This document shows positions 34,684-43,875 of a stretch of 64,000 bases of DNA, piece by piece. How positions within the stretch are numbered: the stretch's first letter is position 1; every line of letters starts with the position of its first letter. The translations under genes and the position numbers were made by a program. Source of the DNA: Pseudomonas brassicacearum subsp. brassicacearum (GTDB lineage Bacteria > Pseudomonadota > Gammaproteobacteria > Pseudomonadales > Pseudomonadaceae); contig NZ_VZPJ01000004.1 in the NCBI RefSeq assembly GCF_008801605.1, positions 310,001 to 374,000 on the forward strand, written 5' to 3'. The notes below the pieces were generated by a model, which made no database searches, was not told where the DNA came from, and saw only the letters and a list, made by a program, of their open reading frames with translations.

Positions 34684-36363
34684 ATGCACTTCTTAGCCTT
34701 GGCAATGGATTTTGACGGGACCATTGCCGAAAACGGCAACGTCCCGCCGCAGGTCTGTGCAGCGCTCACGCGCCTCAAAGAGAGCGGCCGCAAGTTACTG
34801 CTGGTGACCGGCCGGGAACTGCAAGCGCTCAAGCACCAGTTTCCAAACCTTGATCTGTTTGACCTGGTGATCGTCGAAAACGGCGCGCTCTTGTACGACC
34901 CCGTCACGGACACCGAAGAACTCATCGCTGATCCAGCTTCGACCGAACTGGTGGCCAGCCTACGTGACAAAGGGGTCTCGCCGTTGTCGATCGGCCGATC
35001 AGTCATCGCCACGTGGCGTCCGTTTGAAAACACAGTGCTCAGCAGCATCCGCGAACTCGGCCTGGAGTGGCAAATGACGTTCAACAAGGATGCGATCATG
35101 GTCCTGCCTCCTTGTGTGAACAAAGCGTCGGGCCTGAGTGCTGCTCTGCGAAGACTGGGTATCTGTGAGTTGAACGTGGTGGGCGTGGGTGATGCGGAAA
35201 ACGACCACGCCTTTTTATCGATCTGTGGCTGTGCCGCGGCCGTGAACAATGCCATTGCGTCGATAAAGTCCAGCGCAGACGTTTGCCTCAGCCAAGACCA
35301 TGGCCGCGGGGTCTGCGAGCTGGTGGAGATGCTGCTGGAAAAAGACGCCGCGCTGGTACCCATCGAGCGCACCGGGGTCCCGTTGGGCCAGACGGTTGAT
35401 GCGAACAACGCCTGGCTGCCTGCGGAGTCGGTGATGCTGGTCGTTGGCAACTCAGGCTCCGGCAAATCCAGTTTCATTACCTGGCTGACAGAACGAATGG
35501 TCCAGGCTCGCCAGGATTTCTGCATCATTGATCCGGAAGGCGACTATCTGACCCTCGACGGCGCGGTAACGGTGGGAGGCCTGACCACGCCCCCGACGAC
35601 CGAGGAATCGGTACAACTGCTTCTACAGGCGCGGCTTAACGTTGTGGTCAGCGCCCTGGCCCTGGATCCGGCAGCGCGGGTGCAACTGTTTGGTGAGCTA
35701 TTGCCCGCAATCCAGCATCTTCGCAACGTTTCGGGCCGACCCTATTGGCTGATCGTCGACGAAGCACACTACATGCTTCCCCACTGTGCCAGTTGGGCAC
35801 CCGGCTTTCTCGGCAACATGGGGGCAATCATTGTTGCCCTGAACTTCGATCAGGTATGCCCGGCGCTCCTTGAGGAGGTTGACGTGCTGGTAACGTTGGG
35901 CAGCACTGCCCGGGAACTGGTCGAACAGTTCGCCAAACGCATACAACACAGCGGGCCCGCCTTTCCAGGGCGTTCACCAGGCCTGGAACATGGCTGTCTG
36001 TGGAATATACGAGAAGACGAACAAGTGGTGTTGCTCGACCAGGTCCAGCCAGACCAGAAGCACCATCGGCACAGCGGCAAGTACGTCTCGGGAAATGTAG
36101 GCGCATGGCATGCCTTTCACTTTCCAGCCCTAGGCAAAAGTGCCGCGAACCTGACGGAGTTTTTGTCCCTCTCGATACAACTGCCCGATGTCGCTCTTTG
36201 CGAACATTTGAAGGCCGGCGATTTTTCCAACTGGTTCCGCCATGTGATCCGGGACGATGTGCTTGCCAACAAGACACGCCTCATTGAAACGGACAGCACC
36301 CTGGCCCCCGGGAAAGCATTGGAACAAATCCAACAATGGGTGCAATCGCGCTACCACCTTTAG
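34684..36363 (+). CDS. HAD phosphatase fused to a P-loop ATPase
   Basis: A 559-residue two-part protein. Residues 1-220 are a Cof-type HAD phosphatase (nucleophile region MDFDGTIAENG, residues 8-18; LVTGRE; GDAENDHAFL near 178). Residues about 235-430 are an ATPase with Walker A GNSGSGKSS (about 259-267) and Walker B WLIVDEAHYM, of the HerA/VirB4-like (DUF87) type that usually pumps DNA or acts on membranes or secretion. The C-terminal 130 residues are without clear homology. A fusion of sugar- or nucleotide-type phosphatase with such an ATPase is unusual. It ends the rightward gene set (PyrR-like, PRPP-synthetase-like, this). Function unknown. Confidence 0.8.
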   Translation: MHFLALAMDFDGTIAENGNVPPQVCAALTRLKESGRKLLLVTGRELQALKHQFPNLDLFDLVIVENGALLYDPVTDTEELIADPASTELVASLRDKGVSPLSIGRSVIATWRPFENTVLSSIRELGLEWQMTFNKDAIMVLPPCVNKASGLSAALRRLGICELNVVGVGDAENDHAFLSICGCAAAVNNAIASIKSSADVCLSQDHGRGVCELVEMLLEKDAALVPIERTGVPLGQTVDANNAWLPAESVMLVVGNSGSGKSSFITWLTERMVQARQDFCIIDPEGDYLTLDGAVTVGGLTTPPTTEESVQLLLQARLNVVVSALALDPAARVQLFGELLPAIQHLRNVSGRPYWLIVDEAHYMLPHCASWAPGFLGNMGAIIVALNFDQVCPALLEEVDVLVTLGSTARELVEQFAKRIQHSGPAFPGRSPGLEHGCLWNIREDEQVVLLDQVQPDQKHHRHSGKYVSGNVGAWHAFHFPALGKSAANLTEFLSLSIQLPDVALCEHLKAGDFSNWFRHVIRDDVLANKTRLIETDSTLAPGKALEQIQQWVQSRYHL

Positions 36364-36433
36364 GGGGTCATGTCGTTTGCATCCGGGCTCAAACGCACTG
36401 TTCCCGATTCCACCTGAACAGCCCCTCAAGCAG

Positions 36434-37141
36434 CTAGAGCTTATGTTCAAGATCGATGAAACTATCCGCCTGCCAATCCCAATCCTGGGCGTCGGCGGCA
36501 TCGGGTGCAGGCGCTCCGCCATATTCCATGGGCCGGTCGATATAGGCCGTCATCAGCCCGCAATCCCTGGCTGCCGCGAGATCGCTGTGGTGGCAGGCCA
36601 CCAGGCAGAGTTCATTGGGTTTGAGATCCAGCGCCCTTGCCGTGGACAGGTAGGCGGCAGGATCCGGTTTGTAGGTTTGCGCGAACTCCGCCCCCAGTAG
36701 CGCGTCCCACTGCAAACCGTTGTAGCGGTTCATGGCGATCATCAAGGCCACATTGGCATTGGACAAGGTCACCACCGCAAAGCGCCGGCGCAGCAGGGCC
36801 AGGCCCTCGGCCACGTCAGGCCACGGGTCCAGGCGGCGCCAGGCATGGGCAAGCGTGTGCAATGCCTCGGGGGCAAGCTGGTCGACTTCCAGGCCGTAAG
36901 TTGTCAACAACTGGACCAGCGTCTCGTAGTGCAATGTGTCCAGCACGACGAAGCCTCCATGCCCCTTGATGCACTCGCGCAGCGCTGGCGCATACAACCG
37001 GCGCCATTGCATTGCAAATTCGGCGGGGCTGACAGCGGGCAGGTAGGTCGACACGAATGTACTCGCCTCACGTGCGATGCCTGAATGCCAGTCAACCACG
37101 GTACCGAACACATCGAATGCCAACGCTCGTGGAAGCGTCAT
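36434..37141 (-). CDS. Haloacid dehalogenase, type II
   Basis: A 235-residue HAD hydrolase with nucleophile Asp9 in AFDVFGTVVDWHSG, DVAEGLALLRRRFAVVTLSNAN and a C-terminal LVACHHSDLAAARDCGL. (S)-2-haloacid dehalogenases turn 2-haloalkanoates into hydroxy acids, but many Pseudomonas paralogues have unknown substrates. It stands alone, leftward, converging with the HAD-ATPase gene and next to an APC permease gene on the same strand 120 bases upstream. Confidence 0.87.
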   Translation of the reverse strand: MTLPRALAFDVFGTVVDWHSGIAREASTFVSTYLPAVSPAEFAMQWRRLYAPALRECIKGHGGFVVLDTLHYETLVQLLTTYGLEVDQLAPEALHTLAHAWRRLDPWPDVAEGLALLRRRFAVVTLSNANVALMIAMNRYNGLQWDALLGAEFAQTYKPDPAAYLSTARALDLKPNELCLVACHHSDLAAARDCGLMTAYIDRPMEYGGAPAPDAADAQDWDWQADSFIDLEHKL

Positions 37142-37261
37142 CGCAAGACTCCTCTGCTATCTGCGGCCCAGCCTGGCACACCGACCGCTGGGGCACTGGA
37201 ACGCAGGAATCAATGAGCTTAGCTTTATCCTAGTCAAGCGCCATCGATACTGCGCAGGCGC

Positions 37262-38710
37262 CTATAGCTTGTGACTGCCTAACACCCGATACCGCTGCGG
37301 CGCTACTTTGCGCAGTCGCGCCGCGAGGAACACGCCAGCCAGCAGGGCTGCAGGAATGATGGCGCAGAGGCCGTACGACAAGGTCTTGCTCGCGCCCGTC
37401 AACACATCGAAATGCACCACCGCGATAAACAGGACCGTCAGTAGCGCAATGCAAGAGAACCCCGGGAAAATCCGCCCACGCCAGATCCCCAGCTTGAGCT
37501 CGGGGTGGCGCCGGGCAAAGGCCCATACTGCGGCGGACGTGAGCGCCATCAGCAAAATCACGCAAAGCGTCGCCAGGTTGGACAGCCAGGCGAACAGTTG
37601 CAGGATCGGATCGGCATCCATCGCGGCGAAAATCAGCACGACCACGGCGGAGATCAAGCTCTGCAGCGCCGAGCCCATGTGCGGGCTCTGATGGACGCGA
37701 TGGGTGGTCCCCAACCGGCTGGGCAGCAAGCCGTCACGCCCGATGGCGTAGAAATAACGGGCCGCGGCATTGTGGAACGCCAGCAGCCCGGCGTAGATGC
37801 TGACCATGAACAGCACGCGGATGACCTGGGTCAGGTGCGGGCCGACAAAGTGATCGGACATGCCATAGATAAAGGTCGTCGGGTCCTGCAAGGCCTGAAG
37901 CGTGGAGACGATTTTGTCCGCCCCGACGCCAATCACCATCGACCAGACCGATAGCGCGTAGAACCCACCGATCAGCAAGACCGAACAGTAGGTGGCAATC
38001 GGGATCGTACGTTGCGGGTTCTTGGCCTCTTCGCCGTAGATAGTGGTGGCCTCGAAGCCGATGAACGCGGCGAAACAGAACAGCAGGCCGATCGACGGGG
38101 TGCCGCTGAACACGTGGCGGCCCGCAAACGCGTCGAGATTGATGCCACTGTCGCCGCCGGTCCTGAGAATGGCGAAGTCCAGGAGCAGGATCGCCAGATA
38201 TTCGGCGATCACAATGACCGACAACACCCGCGCCGACAGGTCGATCTTGCGATAGCCGAGAATCGCAACGCTGGCCATCGCCATCAGCGAGTACGACCAC
38301 CAGGGCAACACCAGGCCGAACACGCTTTCCATCGTGCCGCTGACCACCCCACCGAACATGCCATACAGGCCGACCTGGAGGATGTTGTAGGCAAACATCG
38401 CCAGCACTCCCGCCGCCCCACCGGCCAGGCCACCCAGGCCGCGCGAGGTGAACGCATAGAAACCGCCGGCGTTGGTGACGTGCCGGGACATGGTCGTGTA
38501 GCCGACCGAGAACGCCAGTAACACCAGCAGGGCCAGGATCAGCAACGCCGGTGTGCCGGCACCGTTGCCCAGCATGATGCCAATGGGAAAGCCGCCGGCG
38601 ATGACACTCAAGGGGCTCGCCGCCGAAACCACGAAGAAGATGATGAAGCCGACACCCAGGGCCCCACGCTTGAGCTCCGTGGAGCTGTTGACCGGGAGAG
38701 GTACACTCAT
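37262..38710 (-). CDS. APC-superfamily amino acid/amine permease
   Basis: A 482-residue permease with about 12 membrane helices and the APC-type early helix (FIIFFVVSAASPLSVIAGGFPIGIML), AFIGFEATTIYGEEAKNP in the middle (helix 6). This group carries amino acids or amines. With the class III aminotransferase and aldehyde dehydrogenase further along and two regulator genes between, it may import the amine substrate of that pathway (inference). The ATG at 38710 is followed by a short hydrophilic leader, as usual. Confidence 0.88.
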   Translation of the reverse strand: MSVPLPVNSSTELKRGALGVGFIIFFVVSAASPLSVIAGGFPIGIMLGNGAGTPALLILALLVLLAFSVGYTTMSRHVTNAGGFYAFTSRGLGGLAGGAAGVLAMFAYNILQVGLYGMFGGVVSGTMESVFGLVLPWWSYSLMAMASVAILGYRKIDLSARVLSVIVIAEYLAILLLDFAILRTGGDSGINLDAFAGRHVFSGTPSIGLLFCFAAFIGFEATTIYGEEAKNPQRTIPIATYCSVLLIGGFYALSVWSMVIGVGADKIVSTLQALQDPTTFIYGMSDHFVGPHLTQVIRVLFMVSIYAGLLAFHNAAARYFYAIGRDGLLPSRLGTTHRVHQSPHMGSALQSLISAVVVLIFAAMDADPILQLFAWLSNLATLCVILLMALTSAAVWAFARRHPELKLGIWRGRIFPGFSCIALLTVLFIAVVHFDVLTGASKTLSYGLCAIIPAALLAGVFLAARLRKVAPQRYRVLGSHKL

Positions 38711-38914
38711 GTTTTCTTGACCTTATTGTATGAGGCAGGCGTTGTAGGATCGATGCAGTCAACCGCTCACCGTCACCGGATGGCGTTATTGTTCTTGTCG
38801 CACGCTGGATTCGATCCTATGCCTCTCCCTGAACCTCCCACTATCCCAAATCGGTAACAAGAGACCTGTGCTCGGAAAAAACCGGACGGGTCATCATCCA
38901 TCCCCCCTACCCCC

Positions 38915-39655
38915 TCATTGCAAGGCGATACGTGCCGTCAGTTCCGATGCCGCGCCGGTAACCAGGTCGCACAGGTAGCCCGGTTGAAACGCCCGAAACC
39001 GTTCACTGCGCCCGACCAGGGTCATGCTTCCAAGGACGCGCCGTTTTTCGTCGAAGATCGGCGCCGCAACGCCACTGCGTCCCGGGTGCAACTCGCTTTC
39101 GCTGATACAGTAGCCCTGCTTGCGGATGGCGAGCAGGCTCTTGGTGAACGGCTTCCACGCCAACCCCAGGTGCAACAATCCGGACGGGATCGCGTGAGCG
39201 TCATAGATGCGTCGGATCTGGCGCGGCAGCAGATACGCCAACACGACCCGCGAGGTGGCACTGTGGAAAAGGTCGATCGGGCGCCCCCTGTCGCCACCGA
39301 CCGGGCCGACATCGGAACCCCGCTGGATCAGCACGTTGACCACTGAATCGCCATGCCACTCACTGACCAGCGCATCCAGGCCGGTATCGTCGACCAACCT
39401 GTCGACCAGGTCCCGGCTGCACGCCAGCAACGGATCGTAGTTCGCCATCTGATGTTCCAGCGTGACGATTCGAGGGCCGAGTGCGTAGCCGCGCGGCAAC
39501 CGCTTCAAGAAACCCGCGTCGCCGAGCTCGCGCAGATAACGATAGGCGGTGGCAGGCGTGTAGCCGAGCTCCTGGCAAATGATGTCCACATCGATGACCG
39601 GCTGCTCAGGGCGAAACAAGTCGAAGACTCTGAGCAGGCGGCGAAGGCTATTCAT
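38915..39655 (-). CDS. IclR-family regulator
   Basis: A 246-residue IclR protein: N-terminal winged helix (about 5-60, SLRRLLRVFDLFRPEQPVIDVDIICQELGYTPATAYRYLRELGDAG) and C-terminal ligand domain with RSGVAAPIFDEKRRVLGSMTLVG. IclR proteins often control aromatic or carbon catabolic genes. Transcribed leftward between the permease and the AraC regulator; it may control the permease. Ligand unknown. Confidence 0.9.
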   Translation of the reverse strand: MNSLRRLLRVFDLFRPEQPVIDVDIICQELGYTPATAYRYLRELGDAGFLKRLPRGYALGPRIVTLEHQMANYDPLLACSRDLVDRLVDDTGLDALVSEWHGDSVVNVLIQRGSDVGPVGGDRGRPIDLFHSATSRVVLAYLLPRQIRRIYDAHAIPSGLLHLGLAWKPFTKSLLAIRKQGYCISESELHPGRSGVAAPIFDEKRRVLGSMTLVGRSERFRAFQPGYLCDLVTGAASELTARIALQ

Positions 39656-39712
39656 CGTTTCTACATCCTTGTGAAATCAAGCCAGCCCGTGCGCAGTGCA
39701 GCAGGCAGATAT

Positions 39713-40681
39713 TCAAGCAAGCACGCAACCGCTGATGGCAGCGCGCGCGGTTTGAGAGGGCAGTTCGGCGAACAGTTCCTGATATTCCGCGGCAAAATGG
39801 CTGAGGTGATAGAAACCCCATTGGGCGGCGGCATCGCCGATCGAAAGACGCGACGCCTGGGTGGTCATCAAGGTCCGGCGTACACCGTTGAGCCGCACGG
39901 AGCGCAAGTAATTGATCGGGGTCGTCTCGGCAACCGAGCGGAAACTGTTCTGCACGGTACGTCGACTCACCTGGAGTCGCTGGCACAACTCGTCGACGCT
40001 GGGCACGTTGTTCAGTTCCGCGGTCGCCAGGCGATGGCATTTCTCGACAATGAAGCTGCGCGTGGAGCTTGGCGAACGCTGCTGCTTGTCACAGGCCGGG
40101 TCAGTCATGAGTTGCAGCAACTCGTCGAGCATGGCCTGTTCAAATGCCAGCTCCCGGTCCTGCCCATTGTCGAGTTCTTCGTTCGAGAGCGCCTGGGAGA
40201 ATGCAGCCAGCATCCGACGTCGAGCGTCAGCGTAGCGTTGCGGGGGGAGCCTGATCACTGGCTGGCGGAGTAACTGGCTGATTTCCTTGGCCGACGCGGT
40301 TTGCGCCAACGCCTGTTCGAACAATTCGCGTTCGAAGGTAATGGCTAGCAGCTCCATGCCCATCGGCATGTGGAACATGAACTCCTCACCGCCATGAAGA
40401 AAGAACAGGCTGCTCTCGTCCACCTCTCGACCCTGCATCCGAATCGAACCCGGGACGGTGATCGGCACGGCAAAGCACATCTTGCCTCGGGGGGCCACGC
40501 CATGCTGCACCACGCGCTGGTTGATCTGCTCGCGGAATACGTGGCAACGCCCCGTCGTCAACTGGATGAGCGAACTCTCGGCCGTACCGGCGGTTAGCTG
40601 GTTGTAGTCCTGATTCCACTCCTGGACGGTGGCGGCGTGGACGTGGATGTCACGAAAATGGCTGATGTTCTGATTTTTCAT
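39713..40681 (-). CDS. AraC-family regulator
   Basis: A 322-residue regulator with an AraC-binding-type N-terminal part and a C-terminal double helix-turn-helix (about 210-310; SVDELCQRLQVSRRTVQNSFRSVAETTPINYLRSVRLNGVRR). It is divergent from the aminotransferase/aldehyde dehydrogenase operon. A 9-bp inverted repeat at 40747-40769 lies in the gap and is a candidate site for it. I use the ATG at 40681; a TTG start 21 bases upstream is possible. Confidence 0.88.
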   Translation of the reverse strand: MKNQNISHFRDIHVHAATVQEWNQDYNQLTAGTAESSLIQLTTGRCHVFREQINQRVVQHGVAPRGKMCFAVPITVPGSIRMQGREVDESSLFFLHGGEEFMFHMPMGMELLAITFERELFEQALAQTASAKEISQLLRQPVIRLPPQRYADARRRMLAAFSQALSNEELDNGQDRELAFEQAMLDELLQLMTDPACDKQQRSPSSTRSFIVEKCHRLATAELNNVPSVDELCQRLQVSRRTVQNSFRSVAETTPINYLRSVRLNGVRRTLMTTQASRLSIGDAAAQWGFYHLSHFAAEYQELFAELPSQTARAAISGCVLA

Positions 40682-40746
40682 GATGACGAGAGCCTCGGCC
40701 AATATTCTTGTTCTTAGAATGCCTTGTTGCGCGATATTCTCACATT

Positions 40747-40769
40747 AAGAGAATTATGCAAATTCTCTT
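40747..40769. promoter_or_regulatory. Palindromic operator candidate upstream of the aminotransferase
   Basis: AAGAGAATT-N5-AATTCTCTT is a perfect 9-bp inverted repeat; a further half-site ATTCTC precedes it (40736-40741). It lies between the divergent AraC and aminotransferase genes. Confidence 0.6.
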
Positions 40770-40895
40770 TGATCATGGCAGTGCTCTGGTGCTGACGCTC
40801 GAGGCGGCCCGCCCAATGTGCCGATTCGGGCTACCGGCCTGGAACGGGCCACGAGGATGATCGGGACACTGAAACCGACATCCTGAGAGACCGTC

Positions 40896-42269
40896 ATGAG
40901 TGAAGCCAAACTAGAATCCCTCCATTTCGCCGATGCCCCGCGGATCAACACCGCCATTCCTGGCCCCAGGGCCACCGAGGCCCTGGCATTGTCGGCACGT
41001 ACCGAGTCGATGGCTCGCGGCGGCGGACGCATGCCCGTCGCCATGGACCGGGCCTTCGGCGCGACCTTCAAGGACGCCGATGGCAACACCTACATCGACC
41101 TGTCCGCTGGCGTGGGCGTGAGCAGCGTAGGCCGCTGCCATCCGAAGGTGGTGCAGGCCATTCGCGAGCAATCCGAAGTGCTGATGCATGCCTTGGAAGT
41201 CAACAGCACCCGGCGCACCGAACTGGCCGCCAAGCTCTCCGAGATCGCACCCGACGGCTTGCGCGGCGACTGCATCACTTTCTTCACGCAAAGCGGCAGC
41301 GATGCGCTGGAGGCGGCGATCAAGTTCGCCAAACGCGTCACCGGACGGCACCAGATCATCGCCTTCCACGGCGGCTACCACGGCGTGTGGAACGCCTCCG
41401 GTGCGCTGACCACAGGCACGGCCTACCGCAAGGGCTATGGCGCCCAGATGGGCGGGGTCATTCATGCGCCCTACCCTTATGCCTACCGTTTCCCCTTCGA
41501 CACCACGCACAAAAGCGCCGAGCAGATTGCCGGCGACTACGTGGATTACCTGCTGAACACCCCCTACACCGCCGCCGATGACGTGGCCGCCGTGATCGTC
41601 GAACCGGTGCAGGGCGAAGGCGGTTACGTGCCCCCCTCACCCGAGTTCCTGCAACTGTTGCGCAAGGCCTGCGACCGCAGCGGCGCGCTGCTGATCGTCG
41701 ATGAAGTGCAGTCCGGCGCGGGGCGTACCGGCAAGATGTGGGCGGTCGAGCACTCGGGCGTGAAGCCCGACATGCTCACCTTCGGCAAGGGCATCGGCAG
41801 CGACCTGCCGATGGCGGGCCTGATCATGCGTTCAGACCTGGCAGCCAAGATTCCTGACGGATCGATGCCCAACACCTTCGCCGCCAACTCGTTGTCCGCA
41901 GCCGTGGCGCTGACCAACATCAGCATCCTCCAGGACCCGGAGCTCGATCTGCTCAACCGCGCCCACACGCTGGGGCTGCAAGCGCAGGAACGTATCCGTG
42001 GCTTCGACAGCCCGCTGGTCGGTGAAGTCCGTGGTCGCGGCCTGATGATCGGGATCGAGCTGGTCGAGGACCCGGTCACCAAGGCGCCACTGGCACCGGA
42101 CAAGATCGGCCAACTCATGGGCTACCTGTTGAACCACGGGGTGCTGATGATTCCCTGCGGTCGCTACAGCAACGTGATGCGCGTCATGCCCTCGCTGACG
42201 ATCTCGCGCGCGCTGTTCTTCAAGGCACTGGACATCTTTGGCGACGCCCTGGCCTCCCTCAAGGGATGA
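40896..42269 (+). CDS. Class III aminotransferase
   Basis: A 457-residue PLP enzyme of the omega-aminotransferase group: FTQSGSDALEAAIKFAKRVTGR and HGGYHGVW around the cofactor phosphate, LLIVDEVQSGAGRTGKMW with the PLP-binding Asp, and the Schiff-base Lys in TFGKGIGSDLPMAG. Such enzymes take omega-amines (4-aminobutyrate, diaminobutyrate, beta-alanine, ornithine) to aldehydes. An aldehyde dehydrogenase gene follows 44 bases downstream, so the two probably form an amine-to-acid pathway. Exact substrate uncertain. Confidence 0.9.
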   Translation: MSEAKLESLHFADAPRINTAIPGPRATEALALSARTESMARGGGRMPVAMDRAFGATFKDADGNTYIDLSAGVGVSSVGRCHPKVVQAIREQSEVLMHALEVNSTRRTELAAKLSEIAPDGLRGDCITFFTQSGSDALEAAIKFAKRVTGRHQIIAFHGGYHGVWNASGALTTGTAYRKGYGAQMGGVIHAPYPYAYRFPFDTTHKSAEQIAGDYVDYLLNTPYTAADDVAAVIVEPVQGEGGYVPPSPEFLQLLRKACDRSGALLIVDEVQSGAGRTGKMWAVEHSGVKPDMLTFGKGIGSDLPMAGLIMRSDLAAKIPDGSMPNTFAANSLSAAVALTNISILQDPELDLLNRAHTLGLQAQERIRGFDSPLVGEVRGRGLMIGIELVEDPVTKAPLAPDKIGQLMGYLLNHGVLMIPCGRYSNVMRVMPSLTISRALFFKALDIFGDALASLKG

Positions 42270-42313
42270 GGTGTGCATACCCCGACTACTCCACATCAAT
42301 CAGGGACTGCAAA

Positions 42314-43768
42314 ATGACTCAACACCTGAACCACTTCATCGAAGGCGCGTCCTTCGAGGCCTCCGACGGCCGTCGCATGACACTCGTCGACCCCGTGACA
42401 GAACAGATCTACGGCAGCTCCGCACGCGGCACCGTCGAGGACGTGGACCGTGCCGTAGCGGCGGCACTCACCCAACTTGAAGGTGGCGCCTGGAGCCAGC
42501 TCGACGGCGCCCAGCGTGGCCGGCTGTTGTCGAAGCTGGCGGACCTGGTGGAGCGCGACACCGACGTGCTGGCTGACCTGGACACCAATGCCATCGGGCG
42601 CTCACCGATCGAGCCGCGCCGGCTGGACGTACCCAACGCCATCGCCAACCTGCGCGCCGCCGCCGGCTGGGCCAACCAGCTGGAGGGCCGCACCATTCCC
42701 ACCGGCGGCTACTTCGGCACCAAGGCCCTCTCGTACACGATCCGGGAGCCGGTGGGCGTGGTTGGCGCCATCGTTCCCTGGAACTCGCCGCTGATGATCA
42801 CAGTCTGGAAGCTCGCCGCTTTGCTGGCGGCCGGCTGCACCGTGGTCATCAAGCCTTCGGAAGAGACGCCACAGTCGGCCCTGCACCTGGCGGCGCTGGC
42901 TCAGGAAGCGGGCTTCCCTGACGGCGTGATCAACGTGGTCACCGGCTACGGCAACGAGGTGGGACGCGCCTTGTGCGAGCACCCGCACGTCGCCAAGATC
43001 AGCTTCACCGGCAGCCCCGAGGCCGGACGCGAGATCCAGCGCACCGCCGGCGTGCTTTTCAAGCACGTGGCACTGGAGCTGGGCGGCAAAAGCCCACAGA
43101 TCGTCTTCGACGACGCCTCGTTCGAGGACGCGCTGTTCGGCTGCTCGCTCGGCCTGTTCGCCAACCAGGGACAGATCTGCGCGGCTGGCTCGCGCATCCT
43201 GGTCCAACGCAACATCGCTGATCGCTTCGCCGCAGCGCTTGCCGATGCCGCGCGAGCCGTCAAGGTCGGTGACCCTCGGCAACCCGACGTACAGATGGGA
43301 CCGGTGGCCAAGAAGGCGCAATTGGATCGCGTCAACCGTTACATCCAACTGGGCATAGACCAAGGTGCCACCCTGTTGGCCGGCGGCGTATCGAGCCCTG
43401 AACGGGGCTGGTTTGTCCGGCCGACGATCTTCGCCAATGCCAGCAATGACATGGCGATCGCCCGGGACGAGATCTTCGGCCCCGTCGGCACGGTGATCAC
43501 GTTCGACAGCGAGGACGAGGCGATCGCACTGGCCAACGATTCCAACTACGGCCTGGCGGCCACGGTCTGGACAAGCGACCTGGTGCGAGCACACCGCGTC
43601 GCCGCAGCAGTCAAGGCCGGTGCCGTGGGCATCAACTGCTGGAGCCCGCTGGACGCCAACTTGCCCTGGGGCGGCGTCAAGTCCAGTGGCGTTGGCCGTG
43701 AAGGCGGATTTAGCGGCGCGTTGGCCTATACCGAAGAGAAAGTCATTACCGTATTGCTACCCAACTGA
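42314..43768 (+). CDS. Aldehyde dehydrogenase
   Basis: A 484-residue ALDH: VGAIVPWNSPLMITVWKLAALLAAGC, catalytic Glu in LELGGKSPQIV and Cys in NQGQICAAGS. It most likely oxidises the aldehyde made by the aminotransferase encoded upstream (for example succinate semialdehyde or aminobutyraldehyde). The ATG at 42314 excludes a 16-residue longer frame. A hairpin follows the stop. Confidence 0.9.
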   Translation: MTQHLNHFIEGASFEASDGRRMTLVDPVTEQIYGSSARGTVEDVDRAVAAALTQLEGGAWSQLDGAQRGRLLSKLADLVERDTDVLADLDTNAIGRSPIEPRRLDVPNAIANLRAAAGWANQLEGRTIPTGGYFGTKALSYTIREPVGVVGAIVPWNSPLMITVWKLAALLAAGCTVVIKPSEETPQSALHLAALAQEAGFPDGVINVVTGYGNEVGRALCEHPHVAKISFTGSPEAGREIQRTAGVLFKHVALELGGKSPQIVFDDASFEDALFGCSLGLFANQGQICAAGSRILVQRNIADRFAAALADAARAVKVGDPRQPDVQMGPVAKKAQLDRVNRYIQLGIDQGATLLAGGVSSPERGWFVRPTIFANASNDMAIARDEIFGPVGTVITFDSEDEAIALANDSNYGLAATVWTSDLVRAHRVAAAVKAGAVGINCWSPLDANLPWGGVKSSGVGREGGFSGALAYTEEKVITVLLPN

Positions 43769-43792
43769 GAACAAAAAACCGCACTGACCGGA

Positions 43793-43825
43793 CCACCCTC
43801 CAAGGCCCTGTGTCGTGGAGGGTGG
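43793..43825 (+). terminator. Hairpin after the aldehyde dehydrogenase gene
   Basis: CCACCCTCCA and TGGAGGGTGG form a perfect 10-bp stem with a 13-base loop, 24 bases after the stop. It separates the amine operon from the cytochrome b561 gene. Confidence 0.6.
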
Positions 43826-43875
43826 CCGTCCAAAACGTGCATTTCGATGGCTTGATGATCGATGGAGAGACCGCG

